In this document: positions 23,993 to 34,496 of the stretch, piece by piece
How the letters are laid out: each line of letters starts with the position of its first letter
Numbering within the stretch: the stretch's first letter is position 1
Origin: Thinopyrum elongatum
Taxonomy: Eukaryota; Streptophyta; Magnoliopsida; Poales; Poaceae
DNA: 64,000 nt
NCBI GenBank assembly: GCA_011799875.1
Contig: CM022299.1
Coordinates: 210,744,070 to 210,808,069, forward strand
Reading direction: 5' to 3'
Program-made: the position numbers and the translations under genes
Notes under the pieces: generated by a model
What the model was told of the DNA's origin: nothing
The model's input: only the letters and a program-made list of their open reading frames with translations
The model's database searches: none

Positions 23993-24942
23993 TATTTGGG
24001 TACACAAATAGAGGTGTATGTTTCCCCTGACTTGTGCATGGACGAAGAGCCTCCGCTCCGGCAGCCAGAGCTTGACAAAGGAATGGTTACACCAACATAC
24101 AAAGCAAGGACAAGCCAGAGGAGCAGCTCTTTGTGAGATCAAAGAGCGGATCAAGAAGACCAAGACAAACAAGACGGCAAGGTATCACCCTGGGGAGGCT
24201 TCCCTTATCGGGCAGGAGAGCCTGGCGGGGTCGAGGCCACCCCGGGGACAAGTCCAAGATTTCCCCGGCAGGCTTGCCGGGTCCGCCAAGGGCAAATCTC
24301 CCCACCAAGGCGTCACCGCTCCACCGCACCACAATGCAAATCAGTTATCAGTGCAGTGTCGAGCCCCCAAGTGATTAAGTGGCTTCCACTAAGCACGTGG
24401 TAGCCATTTGGAAGATAGATTACCCTCATATGACACCCGTCCAGAGGTGTGTCAAGCAGATAAGCAGGAGATGATTAAGCGGCACGGCAGCCCTACCGGG
24501 CTTCATCCGCAGCATGACACCTAGCAGTGCATTTAATGCACTTTGTCCTAACTGCTAGAGTTAGGTATGATAGCATTGTTAGCTATCTAATCATTAGATA
24601 AAGACTACTTTGCCACCGTGGTCACCCCTTAAGCTATAAAATGAGGTTCGAGGCTAACTAGCAAAGGATTTGGACCCTTGCACACTTGTATGCGCGTAGC
24701 TGCTCTCCTCGAGGCCACCTTGCCGGGCTTGAGCGCTGCGTGTTCATCGTGTTCCTCCATCTAATCCACCAAAGTAGGAGTAGGGTTTTACGCTTCCCAG
24801 CGGCCCGAACCTGGGTAAAAACTACCAGCGTCACCCACGTCGTGTTGTTCCATGGCCTCTACTCTTTGTGCAATGTGATCTTCCCCCTTGCCGAACCACA
24901 AGGGGCTGATGGCCCCATAGGTGTTCATGTTTACCCACAACA
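23993..24942 (+). repeat. 3' LTR of element A (950 bp)
   Basis: It is the partner of 2033-2981. It is preceded by a short GCCCGGGGGCTTC polypurine-type tract and followed by GTCTC, the target duplication. Its outer TG has become TA, so the terminus is decayed. Confidence 0.88.
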
Positions 24943-25932
24943 GTCTCGGTCATGTCTACATCATTCTTGAACCCGTAGGGTCCGCACGCTTAACATTCAT
25001 TGCCAATATAGCACTATATGAGTTATGTGAGTTGGTGACCGAATGTTGTTCGGAGACCCGAATGAGATCACGGACATGACGAGGTCTCCGGAATGGTCCG
25101 GAGGTAAATATTGATATATAGGATGATAATATTTGGTCTCCGGAAAGGTTTCGGAATGCACCGGGTATTTATCGAATCACCGGAAGGGGTTCTGGGAGGC
25201 CACGAGAAGTTACTGGGCCTAACAGGCAAAGGGGAGGGGAGCACACCAGGCCACAAGGGGCTGGCGCGCCCCCAACCTGGCCGTTGGCCTTGTAAAGGAA
25301 AGGAGGGGCTTGCCCCCTCTTGCCTTTCTCCAAGCAAGAGAGAAAGGGAAAGGGGAGGGGGCGCCCTAAGGCAGCCAGCCCCCTTTCCTTTCCCCCGAGC
25401 GCTAAAGAAGGAAGGGAGGGGGTACGGCCAGGGCAGGCCCTAGGGCTGGCCGCCGGCCCCCTTGGGGGCACTATAGGCTGCCTCCCCTCCTCCCCCCACC
25501 TACATATATGAGAGGAGGGAGAGGGGCAACACAGACCACGATTCCCAAGCCGTGTGCGGCACCCCCGTCCCCCTCTAGTTTTAGTTCCTCCTCCGTCCAC
25601 GTCCTTTGTTCTTGGCGAAGCCCTGTGGATAGTTTCACCATGCCGTCGTGCTGCCGGAACTCATCTACTACTTCGCCCAACTTGCTGGATCAAGAAGGCG
25701 AGGACGTCATCGAGCTGAACGTGTGCTGAACACGGAGGTGCCGTGCGTTCGGTACTTGATCGGGCGGATCGTGAAGGTGTACGACTACATCAACCGCGTT
25801 GATAAACGCTTTCGCTAAACAGTCTACGAGGGTACGTAGACACACTCTCCCCTCTCGTTGCTATGCATCTCCATGGATAGATCTTGCATGTGCGTAGATT
25901 TTTTTTTGTTATCCATGCAACGTTTCCCAACA
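24943..25932 (+). repeat. 5' LTR of element F, second part
   Basis: It resumes the Copia LTR exactly where 1765-2032 stopped, beginning with the repeated GTCTC, and ends CGTTTCCCAACA. It matches 31706-32704 of F's 3' LTR. The GC-rich block at about 25190-25480 is LTR leader, not a gene. Confidence 0.9.
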
Positions 25933-27169
25933 GTGGCATCATGAGCCAGGTCTATGCGTAGATGATATGCACGAGTAGAACACAAAGAAGTTGTGGGCGG
26001 TGATGATCATACTACTTACCACCAACATCTTATTTTGATTTGACGGTATTGTGGGATGAAGCGGCTCAGGCCAACCTTACATGTCCACGCACATGAGACC
26101 GGTTCCACCGACTGACATGCAACTTGTTTTGCATAAAGGTGGCTAGCGGGTGTCTGTTTCTCCTACTTTAGTTGAATTGAATTTGACTACGGCCGGTCCT
26201 TGAAGAAGGTTAAAACACCAAACTTGATAATCACCATTGTGGTTTTGCGTAGTTAAGAACGGTTCTTGCTAGTTGCCCGTAGCAGCCACGTAAAACTTGC
26301 AACAACAAAGTAGAGGACGTCTAACTTGTTTTTGCAGGGTATGTTGTGATGTGATATGGTCAAGACGTGATGTGATATATGTTATTGTATGAGACGATCA
26401 TGTTTTGTAATATCGACAACTGGCAGGAGCCTTAGGGTTGTCTCTTAATTATTGTATGAAATGCAAGCGCCATGTAATTGCTTTACTTTAGTGCTATGCG
26501 TGAGCAATAGTTGTAGAAGAAATAGTTGATGAGATGACCCCGATTCTACGATGGAGATCAAGGTGTCGAGCCGGTGACGATGGAGATCATGATGATGCTT
26601 TGGAGATGGAGATCAAAAGCACAAGATGATGATGGCCATATCATGTCACATATTTTGATTGCATGTGATGTTTATCCTTTATGCATCTTATTTTGCTTAG
26701 AACGACGGTAGCATTATAAGATGATCCCTTCACTAAATTTCAATATAAAAGTGTTCTCCCCGAGTATGCACCATTGCTAAAGTTTGTCGTTTCGAAGCAC
26801 CTTGTGATGATCGGGTGTGATAGACTCTACGTTCACATACAACGGGTGTAAGACAGTTTTGCACAAGCAGAATACTTGGGTTAAACCTGACGAGCCTAGC
26901 ATGTATAGACATGGTCTCGGAACACTGGAGACCGAAAGGTCGAACGTGAGTCATATAGTAGATATGATCAACATAGAGATGTTCACCATTGATGACTACC
27001 CCATCTCACGTGATGATCGGATATGGGTTAGTTGATTTGGATCATGTATCACTTAGATAACTTGAGGGATGTTAATTTAAGTGGGAGTTCATTAGTAATT
27101 TTATTAATTGAACTTAATTTATCATGAACTTAGTCTTAATAGTTTTTTGCATATCTATGTTGTAGATTA
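25933..27169 (+). other. Primer binding site and leader of element F
   Basis: TGGCATCATGAGCCAGG at 25934-25950 is a mutated tRNA-Met primer site. The 1.2 kb that follows matches element B's leader in reverse. It has no ORF of note and ends at the gag start ATG at 27170. Confidence 0.75.
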
Positions 27170-27886
27170 ATGGCCCGTGCTACCGTTCCGCTAAAATTTA
27201 ATGCGTTCCTAGAGAAAGCTAAGTTGAGAGATGATGGTAGCAACTACACGGACTGGGTCCATAACTTGAGGATTATCCTCATTGCTGCACAGAAGAATTA
27301 TGTCCTTGATGCACCGCTAGGTGACAGACCTGCTGTAGGAGCTACTGCAGATGTTATGAACTTCTGGCAGGCTCGATCTGATGACTACTCAATAGTTTAG
27401 TGTGCCATGTTTTACGGCTTAGAACCGGGACTTCAAAGACATTTTGAACGCCATGGAGCATATGAGATGTTCCAAGAGCTGAAGTTGACATTTCAAGCTA
27501 ATGCCCGGGTTGAGAGATATGAAGTCTCCAACAAGTTCTATAGCTGCAAGATGGAGGAGAACAGTTCTGTCAGTGAACACATACTCAAAATGTCTGGGTA
27601 TCATAACCACTTGATTCAGCTAGGAATTGATCTTCCAGTTGAGAGTGTTATTGATAGAGTTCTTCAGTCACTGCCACCAAGCTACAAAGGCTTCGTGATG
27701 AACTATAATCTGCAAGGGATGACGAAAATGATTCCCGAGCTCTTCACAATGCTTAAGGCCGCTGAGGTAGAAATCAAGAAGGAGCATCAAGTGTTGATGG
27801 TTAACAAGACCACTAGTTTCAAGAAAAAGGCAAGGGAAAGAAAGGCAACTTCAAAAAGAATGGCAAGCAAGTTTCCGCTCCCGTGA
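27170..27886 (+). pseudogene. gag of element F
   Basis: It starts MARATVPLKFNAFLEKAK, the standard Angela-type Copia gag start, and runs about 238 codons. A TAG at 27398-27400 (Val-stop-Cys-Ala-Met) replaces a probable CAG. The UBN2-type core (ARVERYEVSNK, SEHILKMSGYHNHL, PSYKGFVMNYNLQGM) is otherwise well preserved. Near 27830 one G is missing from an A5G3-type tract, so the frame ends at ASKFPLP* and the zinc knuckle continues in another frame. Confidence 0.88.
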
Positions 27887-30790
27887 AGAAGCCCAAAGCT
27901 GGACCCAAGCCTGAAACTCAGTGCTTCTACTGCAAAGGGAATGGTCACTGGAGGCGGAACTTCCCCAAATACTTGGCGGATAAGAAGGATGGCAAAGTGA
28001 ACAAAGGTATATTTGATATACATGTTATTGATGCGTTCCTTACTAATTCTCGTAGTAGCGCATGGGTATTTGATACTGGTTTGGTTGCTCATATTTGTAA
28101 CTCGAAACAGGAGCTGCGGAATAAACAAAGATTGGCTAAGGACGAGGTGACGATGCGCGTCGGGAATGGTTCCAAGGTCGATGTGATCGTCGTCGACACG
28201 CTACCTCTACATCTACGTTCAGGATTAGTTTTAGACCTCAATAATTGTTATTTGGTGCCAGCGTTGAGCATGAATATTTTATCTGGATCTTGTTTAATGT
28301 GAGACGGTTATTCATTTAAGTCAGAGAATAATGGTTGTTCTATTTATATGAGTAATATCTTTTATGGTCATGCACCTTTGTTGAATGGTCTATTCTTGTT
28401 GAATCTCGATCATAGTGATACACATATTCATAATATGGATGCCAAAAGATGCAAAGTTGATAATGATAGTGCAACATACTTGTGGCACTGCCGTTTAGGT
28501 CATATTGGTCTAAAGCGCATAAAGAAACTCCATGTGGATGGACTTTTGGAATCACATGATTATGAATCATTTGATGTTTGCGAACCGTGCCTCATGGGCA
28601 AGATGACTAAAACTCCGTTCTCCGAAACAATGGAGCGAGCTAATGACTTATTGGAAATAATACATACTGATGTATGCGGTCCAATGAGTGTTGAAGCACG
28701 CGGTGGGTATCGTTATTTTCTGACCTACATAGATGATTTGAGTAGGTATGGATATATCTACTTGATGAAACACAAGTCTGAAACATTTGAAAAGTTCAAA
28801 GAAATTCAGAGTGAAGTGGAGAATCGTCGTAATAAGAAAATAAAGTTTCTACAATCTGATCGCGGAGGCGAACATTTGAGTTACGAGTTTGGCCTTCATT
28901 TAAAACAATGTGGAATTGTTTCACAACTCACGCCACCTAGAACACCACAGCGTAATGGTGTGTCCGAATGTCATAACCGTACTTTATTAGATATGGTGCG
29001 TTCTATGATGTCTCTTACCGATTTGCCTTTATCATTTTGAGGTTATGCATTAGAGACAACCGCATTCATGTTAAATAGGACACCGTATAAATCCGTTGAG
29101 ACGACACCGTATGAACTATGGTTTGGCAAGAAACCTAAGATGTCGTTTCTTAAAGTTTGGGGATGCGACGGTTATGTCAAAAGGCTTCAGCCTGATAAGC
29201 TCGAACCCAAATCGGAGAAGTGCGTCTTCATAGGATACCCTGAGGACACTTTTGGGTACACCTTCTACCATAGATCCGAAGGCAAGATCTTCGTTGCTAA
29301 GAATGGGTCATTTTTAGAGAAGGAGTTTCTCTTGAAAGAAGTGAGTGGGAGGAAAGTAGAACTTGATGAGCTAATTGTACCTTCTCTCGAATTGGAAAGT
29401 AGCACATCAGAGAAAACCGTTCCCGTGATGCCTGCACCAACTAGAGAGGAAGCTAATGATGATGATCATGAAACTTCAGATCAAGTTACTACTGAACTTC
29501 GTAGGTCGACCAGAACACGTTCCGCACCAGAGTGGTACGGTAATCATGTCCTGGAAGCCATGTTGTTAGACAACGGCGAACCTACGAACTATGAAGAAGC
29601 TATGATGAGCCTAGATTCCGACAAATGGCTTGAGGCCATGAAATCTGAGATAGGATCCATGTATGAGAACAAAGTGTGGACTTAGGTGGACTTGCCGGAT
29701 GATCGGCAGGCCATTGAAAATAAATGGATCTTCAAGAGGAAGACAGATGCTGATGGTAATATCACTGTCTACAAAGCTCGAGTTGTCGCGAAAGGTTTTT
29801 GATAAGTTCAAGGGGTTGACTACGATGAGACTTTCTCACCCGTAGCGATGCTTAAGTCTGTACGAATCATGTTAGCGATTGCCGCATTTTATGATTATGA
29901 AATCTGGCAAATGGACGTCAAAACTGCATTCCTTAATGAAACTGTATATGATGCAACCAGAAGGTTTTGTCGATCCTAAAGGTGCTAACAAAGTGTGCAA
30001 GCTCCAGCGATCTATCTATGGACTGGTGCAAGCATCTCGGAGTTGGAATATACGCTTTGACCAAAGCATATGGTTTTATACAGACTTATGGTGAAGCCTG
30101 TATTTACAAGAAAGTGAGTGGGAGCTCTGTAGCATTTCTGATATTATAGGTGGATGACATATTGCTGATTAGAAATGATATAGAATTTCTGGATAGCATA
30201 AAAGGATACTTGAATAAGAATTTTTCAATGGAAGACCCTGGTGAAGCTACTTACATATTGGGCATCATGATCTATAGGGATAGATCGAGACGCTTAATAG
30301 GACTTTCACAAAGTACATACCTTGGCAAAGTTTTGAAGAAGATCAAAATGGACCAGTCAAAGAAAGGGTTCCTGCCTGTGTTGCAAGGTGTGAAGTTGAG
30401 TAAGACTCAAATCCCGACCATTACAAAAGATAGAGAGAGATTGAAAGTCATTCCCTAAGCCTCAGCCATAGGTTCTATGAAGTATGCCATGCTGTGTACC
30501 AGACCTGTTGTGTGCCTTGCCATGAGTTTGGCAAGGGAGTACAATAGTGATCCAGGAGTGGATCACTGGACAGCGGTCAAAATTATCCTTAGGTACCTAA
30601 AGAGGACTAAGGAAATGTTTCTCGGTTATAGAGGTGATAAAGAGTTCGTCGTAAAGGGTTACGTCGATGCAAGCTTTGACACCAATCCGGATGACTCTGA
30701 GTCTCAATCTGGATACGTCTTGAACGTGGGAGCAATTAGCTAGAGAATCTCCATGCAGAGCATTGTAGACATAGAAATTTGCAAAATACA
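27887..30790 (+). pseudogene. pol of element F (zinc knuckle, protease, integrase, reverse transcriptase, RNase H remnant)
   Basis: The order is a zinc knuckle CFYCKGNGHWRRNF (last Cys lost), a protease with VFDTGLV (28065), HHCC, and an integrase core with HTDVCGPM, QSDRGGEH and NGVSECHNRT. Reverse transcriptase follows from about 29600, then a truncated RNase H (30477-30860). In-frame stops occur at 28300-28302, 29038-29040, 29683-29685, 29801-29803 and in the catalytic YVDD, where Tyr is TAG (30147-30149). Short deletions shift the frame near 29935 and 30058. The RNase H goes from SGYVLNVGAIS straight to the terminal HMDLNVADPLTK block, so its active-site core is missing, as in element B. 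Confidence 0.9.
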
Positions 30791-30854
30791 TATGGATCTG
30801 AATGTGGCAGACCCGTTGACTAAACCTCTCTCACAAGCGAAACATGATCACACC

Positions 30855-31008
30855 TTAGTACTCTTTGGGTGTTAATCACATGGCGATGTGAACTAGATTA
30901 TTGACTCTAGTAAACTCTTTGGGTGTTATTCACATGGCGATGTGAACTATGGGTGTTAATCACATGACGATGTGAACTAGATTATTGACTCTAGTGCAAG
31001 TGGGAGAC
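30855..31008 (+). repeat. Pre-polypurine repeats and polypurine tract of element F
   Basis: Three copies of a unit with GGGTGTTAATCACATGRCGATGTGAACT and GATTATTGACTCTAGT precede GTGCAAGTGGGAGAC, which abuts the 3' LTR. Each unit contains the near-palindrome TCACATGGCGATGTGA. Element B carries the same array. Confidence 0.7.
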
Positions 31009-32704
31009 TGATGGAAATATGCCCTAGAGGCAATAATAAAGCAAATACCATGTCCCTAGTGAGCTTCTACTAGACTAGCTTGTTGATGAAAGATGGTTAA
31101 GGTTTCCTAACCATGGACATGAGTTGTCACTTGATAACGGGATCACATCATTAGGAGAATGATGTGATGGACAAGACCCATCCATTAGCTTAGCATATGA
31201 TTGTTCAGTTTATTGCTACTGCTTTCTTAATGTCAAATACATATTCCTTCGACCATGAGATCATGCAACTCCTGGATACCGGAGGAATAACTTGTGTGCT
31301 ATCAAACGTCACAACATAACTGGGTGATCATAAAGATGCTCTACAGGTATCTCTGAAGGTGTCTGTTGAGTTGGCGTGAAGCGGGATTGGGATTTGTCAC
31401 TCTGTATGACGAGAGGTATCTCTGGGTCCTCTCGGTAATACAGCATCACAGGAAGCTTGCAAGCAAAGTGACTAAGGAGTTAGTTATGAGATTATGTATT
31501 ACGGAACGAGTAAAGAGACTTGCCGGTAACGAGATTGAACTAGGTATGGAGATACCAACGATCAAATCTCGGGCAAGTAACATACCGACAGACAAAGGGA
31601 ATTACGTATGTTGTCATAAAGGTTCGACCGATAAAGATCTTCATAGAATATGTAGGAACCATTATGGGCATCTAGGTCCCACTATTAGTTATTGACCGGA
31701 GAAGCGTCTCGGTCATGTCTACATCATTCTTGAACCCGTAGGGTCCGCAGGCTTAACGTCCGTTGACAATATAGTACTATATGAGTTATGTGAGTTGGCA
31801 ACCGAATGTTGTTCGGAGACCCGGATGAGATCACGGACATGACGAGGAGCTCCGGAATGGTCCGTAGGTAAAGATTGATATATAGGATGATAGTATTTGG
31901 TCTCCAGAAAGGTTTCGGAATGCAGAGGGTATTTATCGGATCACCGGAAGGGGTTCCCGGAGGCCACGAGAAGTTACTAGGCCTAACGGACCAAGGGGAG
32001 GGGAGCACACCAGCCCACAAGGGGCTGGCGTGCCCCCAACCTAGCCACCGGCCTTGTAAAGGGAAGGGAGGGGCTGGCCCCTTCCTACCTTTCTCCAAGG
32101 AAGAGAGAAAGGGAAAGGGGGGCGCCCTAAGGCAGCCAGCACCCTTTCCTTTCCCCCTAGCACCAAAGAAGGAAGGGAGGGGGCGCGGCCAGGGCAGGCC
32201 CTAGGGCTGGCCGCCGGCCCCCTTGGGGTGGCCCTAGGCTGCCTCCCCTCCTCCTCCCACCTATATATATGAGATGAGGGAGAGGGGCAACACAGACCAC
32301 GATTCCCAAGCCGTGTGCGGCGCTCCCGTATCCCTCTAGTTTTAGTTCCTCCTCCGTCCACGTCCGTTGTTCTCGGTGAAGCCCTGCGGATAGTTTTACC
32401 ACCTCCGTCACCACGCCGTCGTGCTGCCGGAACTCATCTACTACTTCGCCCAACTTGCTGGATCAAGCAGGCGAGGACGTCATCGAGCTGAATGTGTGCT
32501 GAACGCGGAGGTGCCGTGCGTTCAGTACTTGATCGGGCGGATCGTGAAGGTGCACGACTACATCAACCGCGTTGATAAACGCTTTCGCTAAACGGTCTAC
32601 GAGGGTACGTAGACACACTCTCCCCTCTCGTTGCTATGCATCTCCATGAATAGATCTTGCGTGTGCGTAAAAATTATTTTCTTTTCCATGCTGTGTTTCC
32701 CAAC
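31009..32704 (+). repeat. 3' LTR of element F (1,696 bp)
   Basis: It starts TGATGGAAATATGCCC and ends GTGTTTCCCAACA. It is the only complete F LTR in the window and shows how the two 5' LTR pieces fit together. A TATATATA box at about 32263-32271 is the likely promoter. Confidence 0.92.
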
Positions 32705-33094
32705 ATCTAGTTCTCTAGTTCTAGTTCTAATTTTGAGTTGATATAATTAGGACTAGACCTAGATCTCTGTAATCCTCATAATAGAGAAGCCCTATGCAGT
32801 TCTCTTCTTATCCCTCTAATTCTCTGGCAACGATTAGCTCTAGACGGCGAAGCGCTGCTGGATCGTGAAGCATGTACGTCCGCAATCCACAGAGAGGTCA
32901 TGCTTTCGGTCTTTGGTTCGAGGAAACATTCGTGAACGGTTCGAGAGACTTTATCAACGATATACACCAACTCTTCTTCCGCTGCAATTCGAAGCTAGTA
33001 ACAATCCGATCTGAACCTCTTATGCATCTTTATAGTGTTCCTGGACCGTAATCGTAGGACAATTTTTTTTTGTTTTTTACTACATTTCCCAACA
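32705..33094 (+). repeat. 3' part of an older Copia-type LTR
   Basis: The segment has the layout of a BARE-like LTR end: CTCTGGCAACGATTAGC, GCGCTGCTGGATCGTGAAG, then a T-rich stretch ending TACTACATTTCCCAACA at 33094. No primer site follows and no partner is visible, so it is a truncated or solo LTR into which F may have inserted. Confidence 0.45.
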
Positions 33095-33625
33095 TACTTC
33101 ACAACCATAATAGACGAAATCAGGTTAACGACCTCTAGTATCTGGGAGCAGTGCTAGCGACCTCTTCGGTGCTTGCAGGTTGTTATGACGACACTTTGAA
33201 TAGTTCAACTCGCTTCGGTTTATGTTTCAAATAGTCTACTTCACTTATTGACCACTATTTACGTTATGTGCCAAGGTCTGGGAGTAGTGTTGATGACCTC
33301 TTCACGGTAATGCACGCTTCCCTACAACCGCCTCCTCTTGGTCCGCTCAATTGCAACCAAGGAGTTAAGCAAGTTATATATCAAATGCAACAAACAAGTT
33401 AAGCAAAGAACATGAAGCATGTTTATGTGATATATTCTTCCTCCACGCATAAGCACGTTGCTTGTCTGGGTTAATGAACTCTAGGTTAAGCCTTCTACAT
33501 GTCAGCGTCTCCAAGAAGCATTGAGGAAGGCCGACAATATTGGGTGCTTCCACAAGGACGTGGCGCAAACCCACTTTTGCATGGTGATTTTTGCTTCGGG
33601 GTTGGCGTTACTTCCACCCCCAGCT
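33095..33625. other. Unassigned sequence
   Basis: I see no gene or known repeat here. There is an imperfect internal duplication of TCTGGGAGYAGTGYTRRYGACCTCTTC at about 33139-33166 and 33277-33304, which hints at an older unrecognised repeat. Confidence 0.4.
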
Positions 33626-33961
33626 CTTTCGTGTTCTCGTACTTTTTTTTGAACACAGTATAGACGCAACCGCTCATATATATGCACATACACTCATCCT
33701 TAGGAATGCACACACGCACACCCTACCCCTATGAGCACCTCCGAGAGACTGAGCCGGCATATCATCTTGAGATTTCATGAAGTCACCATAAGCACCTCGT
33801 AGTCGATGGGAACGTCTCCTCCCACTGAACGCGCATCGCCGAAAATCCTAAAATAAATCCAGGATAAATGTGAGCACCTGGACTTGAACCCTGGTGGGTT
33901 GGTGATACCACTGTCCACCTAACCATCCAACCACAGGTTGGTTCACCTTTCGTGTTCGTAC
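33626..33961 (-). mobile_element. tRNA-derived SINE with target-site duplication
   Basis: The minus strand reads as a SINE. The tRNA-like head includes a B box GGGTTCAAGTCC (near 33877), preceded by GTGGACAGTGGTATCACC. A unique body follows, then an A-rich tail (T8 on the + strand at 33643-33650). Flanking copies CTTTCGTGTTCTCGTAC (33626-33642) and CTTTCGTGTTCGTAC (33947-33961) form a 15-17 bp target duplication. This is a grass SINE; the family name is not assigned. Confidence 0.8.
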
Positions 33962-34029
33962 TTGGCTGCCATGCATGCAACTCCATGCTTATGCGTATGC
34001 CTATATACATATTGATGTGGTTATGGGTA

Positions 34030-34364
34030 TACTCCCTTCGTTCCTTTATATAAGGTGTATTATTTTTGGCACGGTGACCAAGGCACACAATTATAGACAA
34101 GGTAGGACAAAATTACCCTTGACAAATTTGTTGGTTAGTGGAAAGTAAATCAGTTAGTCCAGAAAAGTAAGAGATACATGCAATCGCTAGAGAGATACTT
34201 TCCTTCTTTTGCTACAAGAAGAGATACACACAATCATGAAAGATATACTTTCCTTTTTCTGGAGGGCCAATAAGGGAATTATGAGGAATTAGAAAAAATG
34301 CACCTTACATTCTGAAATTTTATCAAAAAACAAATACACCTAATACAAAGGAATGGAGGAAGTA
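34030..34364. mobile_element. Stowaway-like (Tc1/Mariner) MITE
   Basis: The termini CTCCCTTCGTTCC and GGAATGGAGGAAG are imperfect inverted repeats of the Stowaway CTCCCTCCGTTCC type, and the element is flanked by TA on both sides. Length is about 331 bp. There is no ORF, so it is non-autonomous. Confidence 0.8.
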
Positions 34365-34496
34365 TTTGCTAATGTGGTTGTGCATATGATTTTTAGTGTA
34401 GTTGTATTTGCTTATTCATAGTCATGTAGGGAACCAGAAACCCTCATTCATAAAACTTGTTGTTCATAAACTGCTTGACTTCTTGGTTGTAATTGG

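Larger units (their letters stand above)
2033..24942 (+). mobile_element. Element A: non-autonomous LTR retrotransposon with Tat-like LTRs and an antisense gene
   Basis: LTRs at 2033-2981 and 23993-24942 are in the same orientation and flanked by the 5 bp duplication GTCTC (2028-2032, 24943-24947). A primer binding site at 2986-3000 fixes the element on the + strand. After removal of nested elements B and C its length is about 7.5 kb. I see no gag, protease, reverse transcriptase or integrase on its + strand; most of the interior is a gene on the minus strand. The LTR is recognisably related to those of elements D and E (shared TTGCCGG-rich blocks, TATAAAGG promoter box, same primer-site region). 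A was therefore probably mobilised by such relatives, which is inference. Confidence 0.85.
1765..32704 (+). mobile_element. Element F: Copia LTR retrotransposon (Angela/WIS/BARE-1 group), base of the left nest
   Basis: F is a + strand Copia element. Its parts are a 5' LTR split into 1765-2032 and 24943-25932, an interior at 25933-31008, and a 3' LTR at 31009-32704. The 5' LTR is interrupted by element A (target duplication GTCTC) and cut at its left by element G, so about the first 430 bp of the LTR is outside the window. The interior has gag, protease, integrase, reverse transcriptase and a truncated RNase H, all with stops or frameshifts. The right flank (TCTAG...) cannot be paired with a left duplication. 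Confidence 0.9.
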
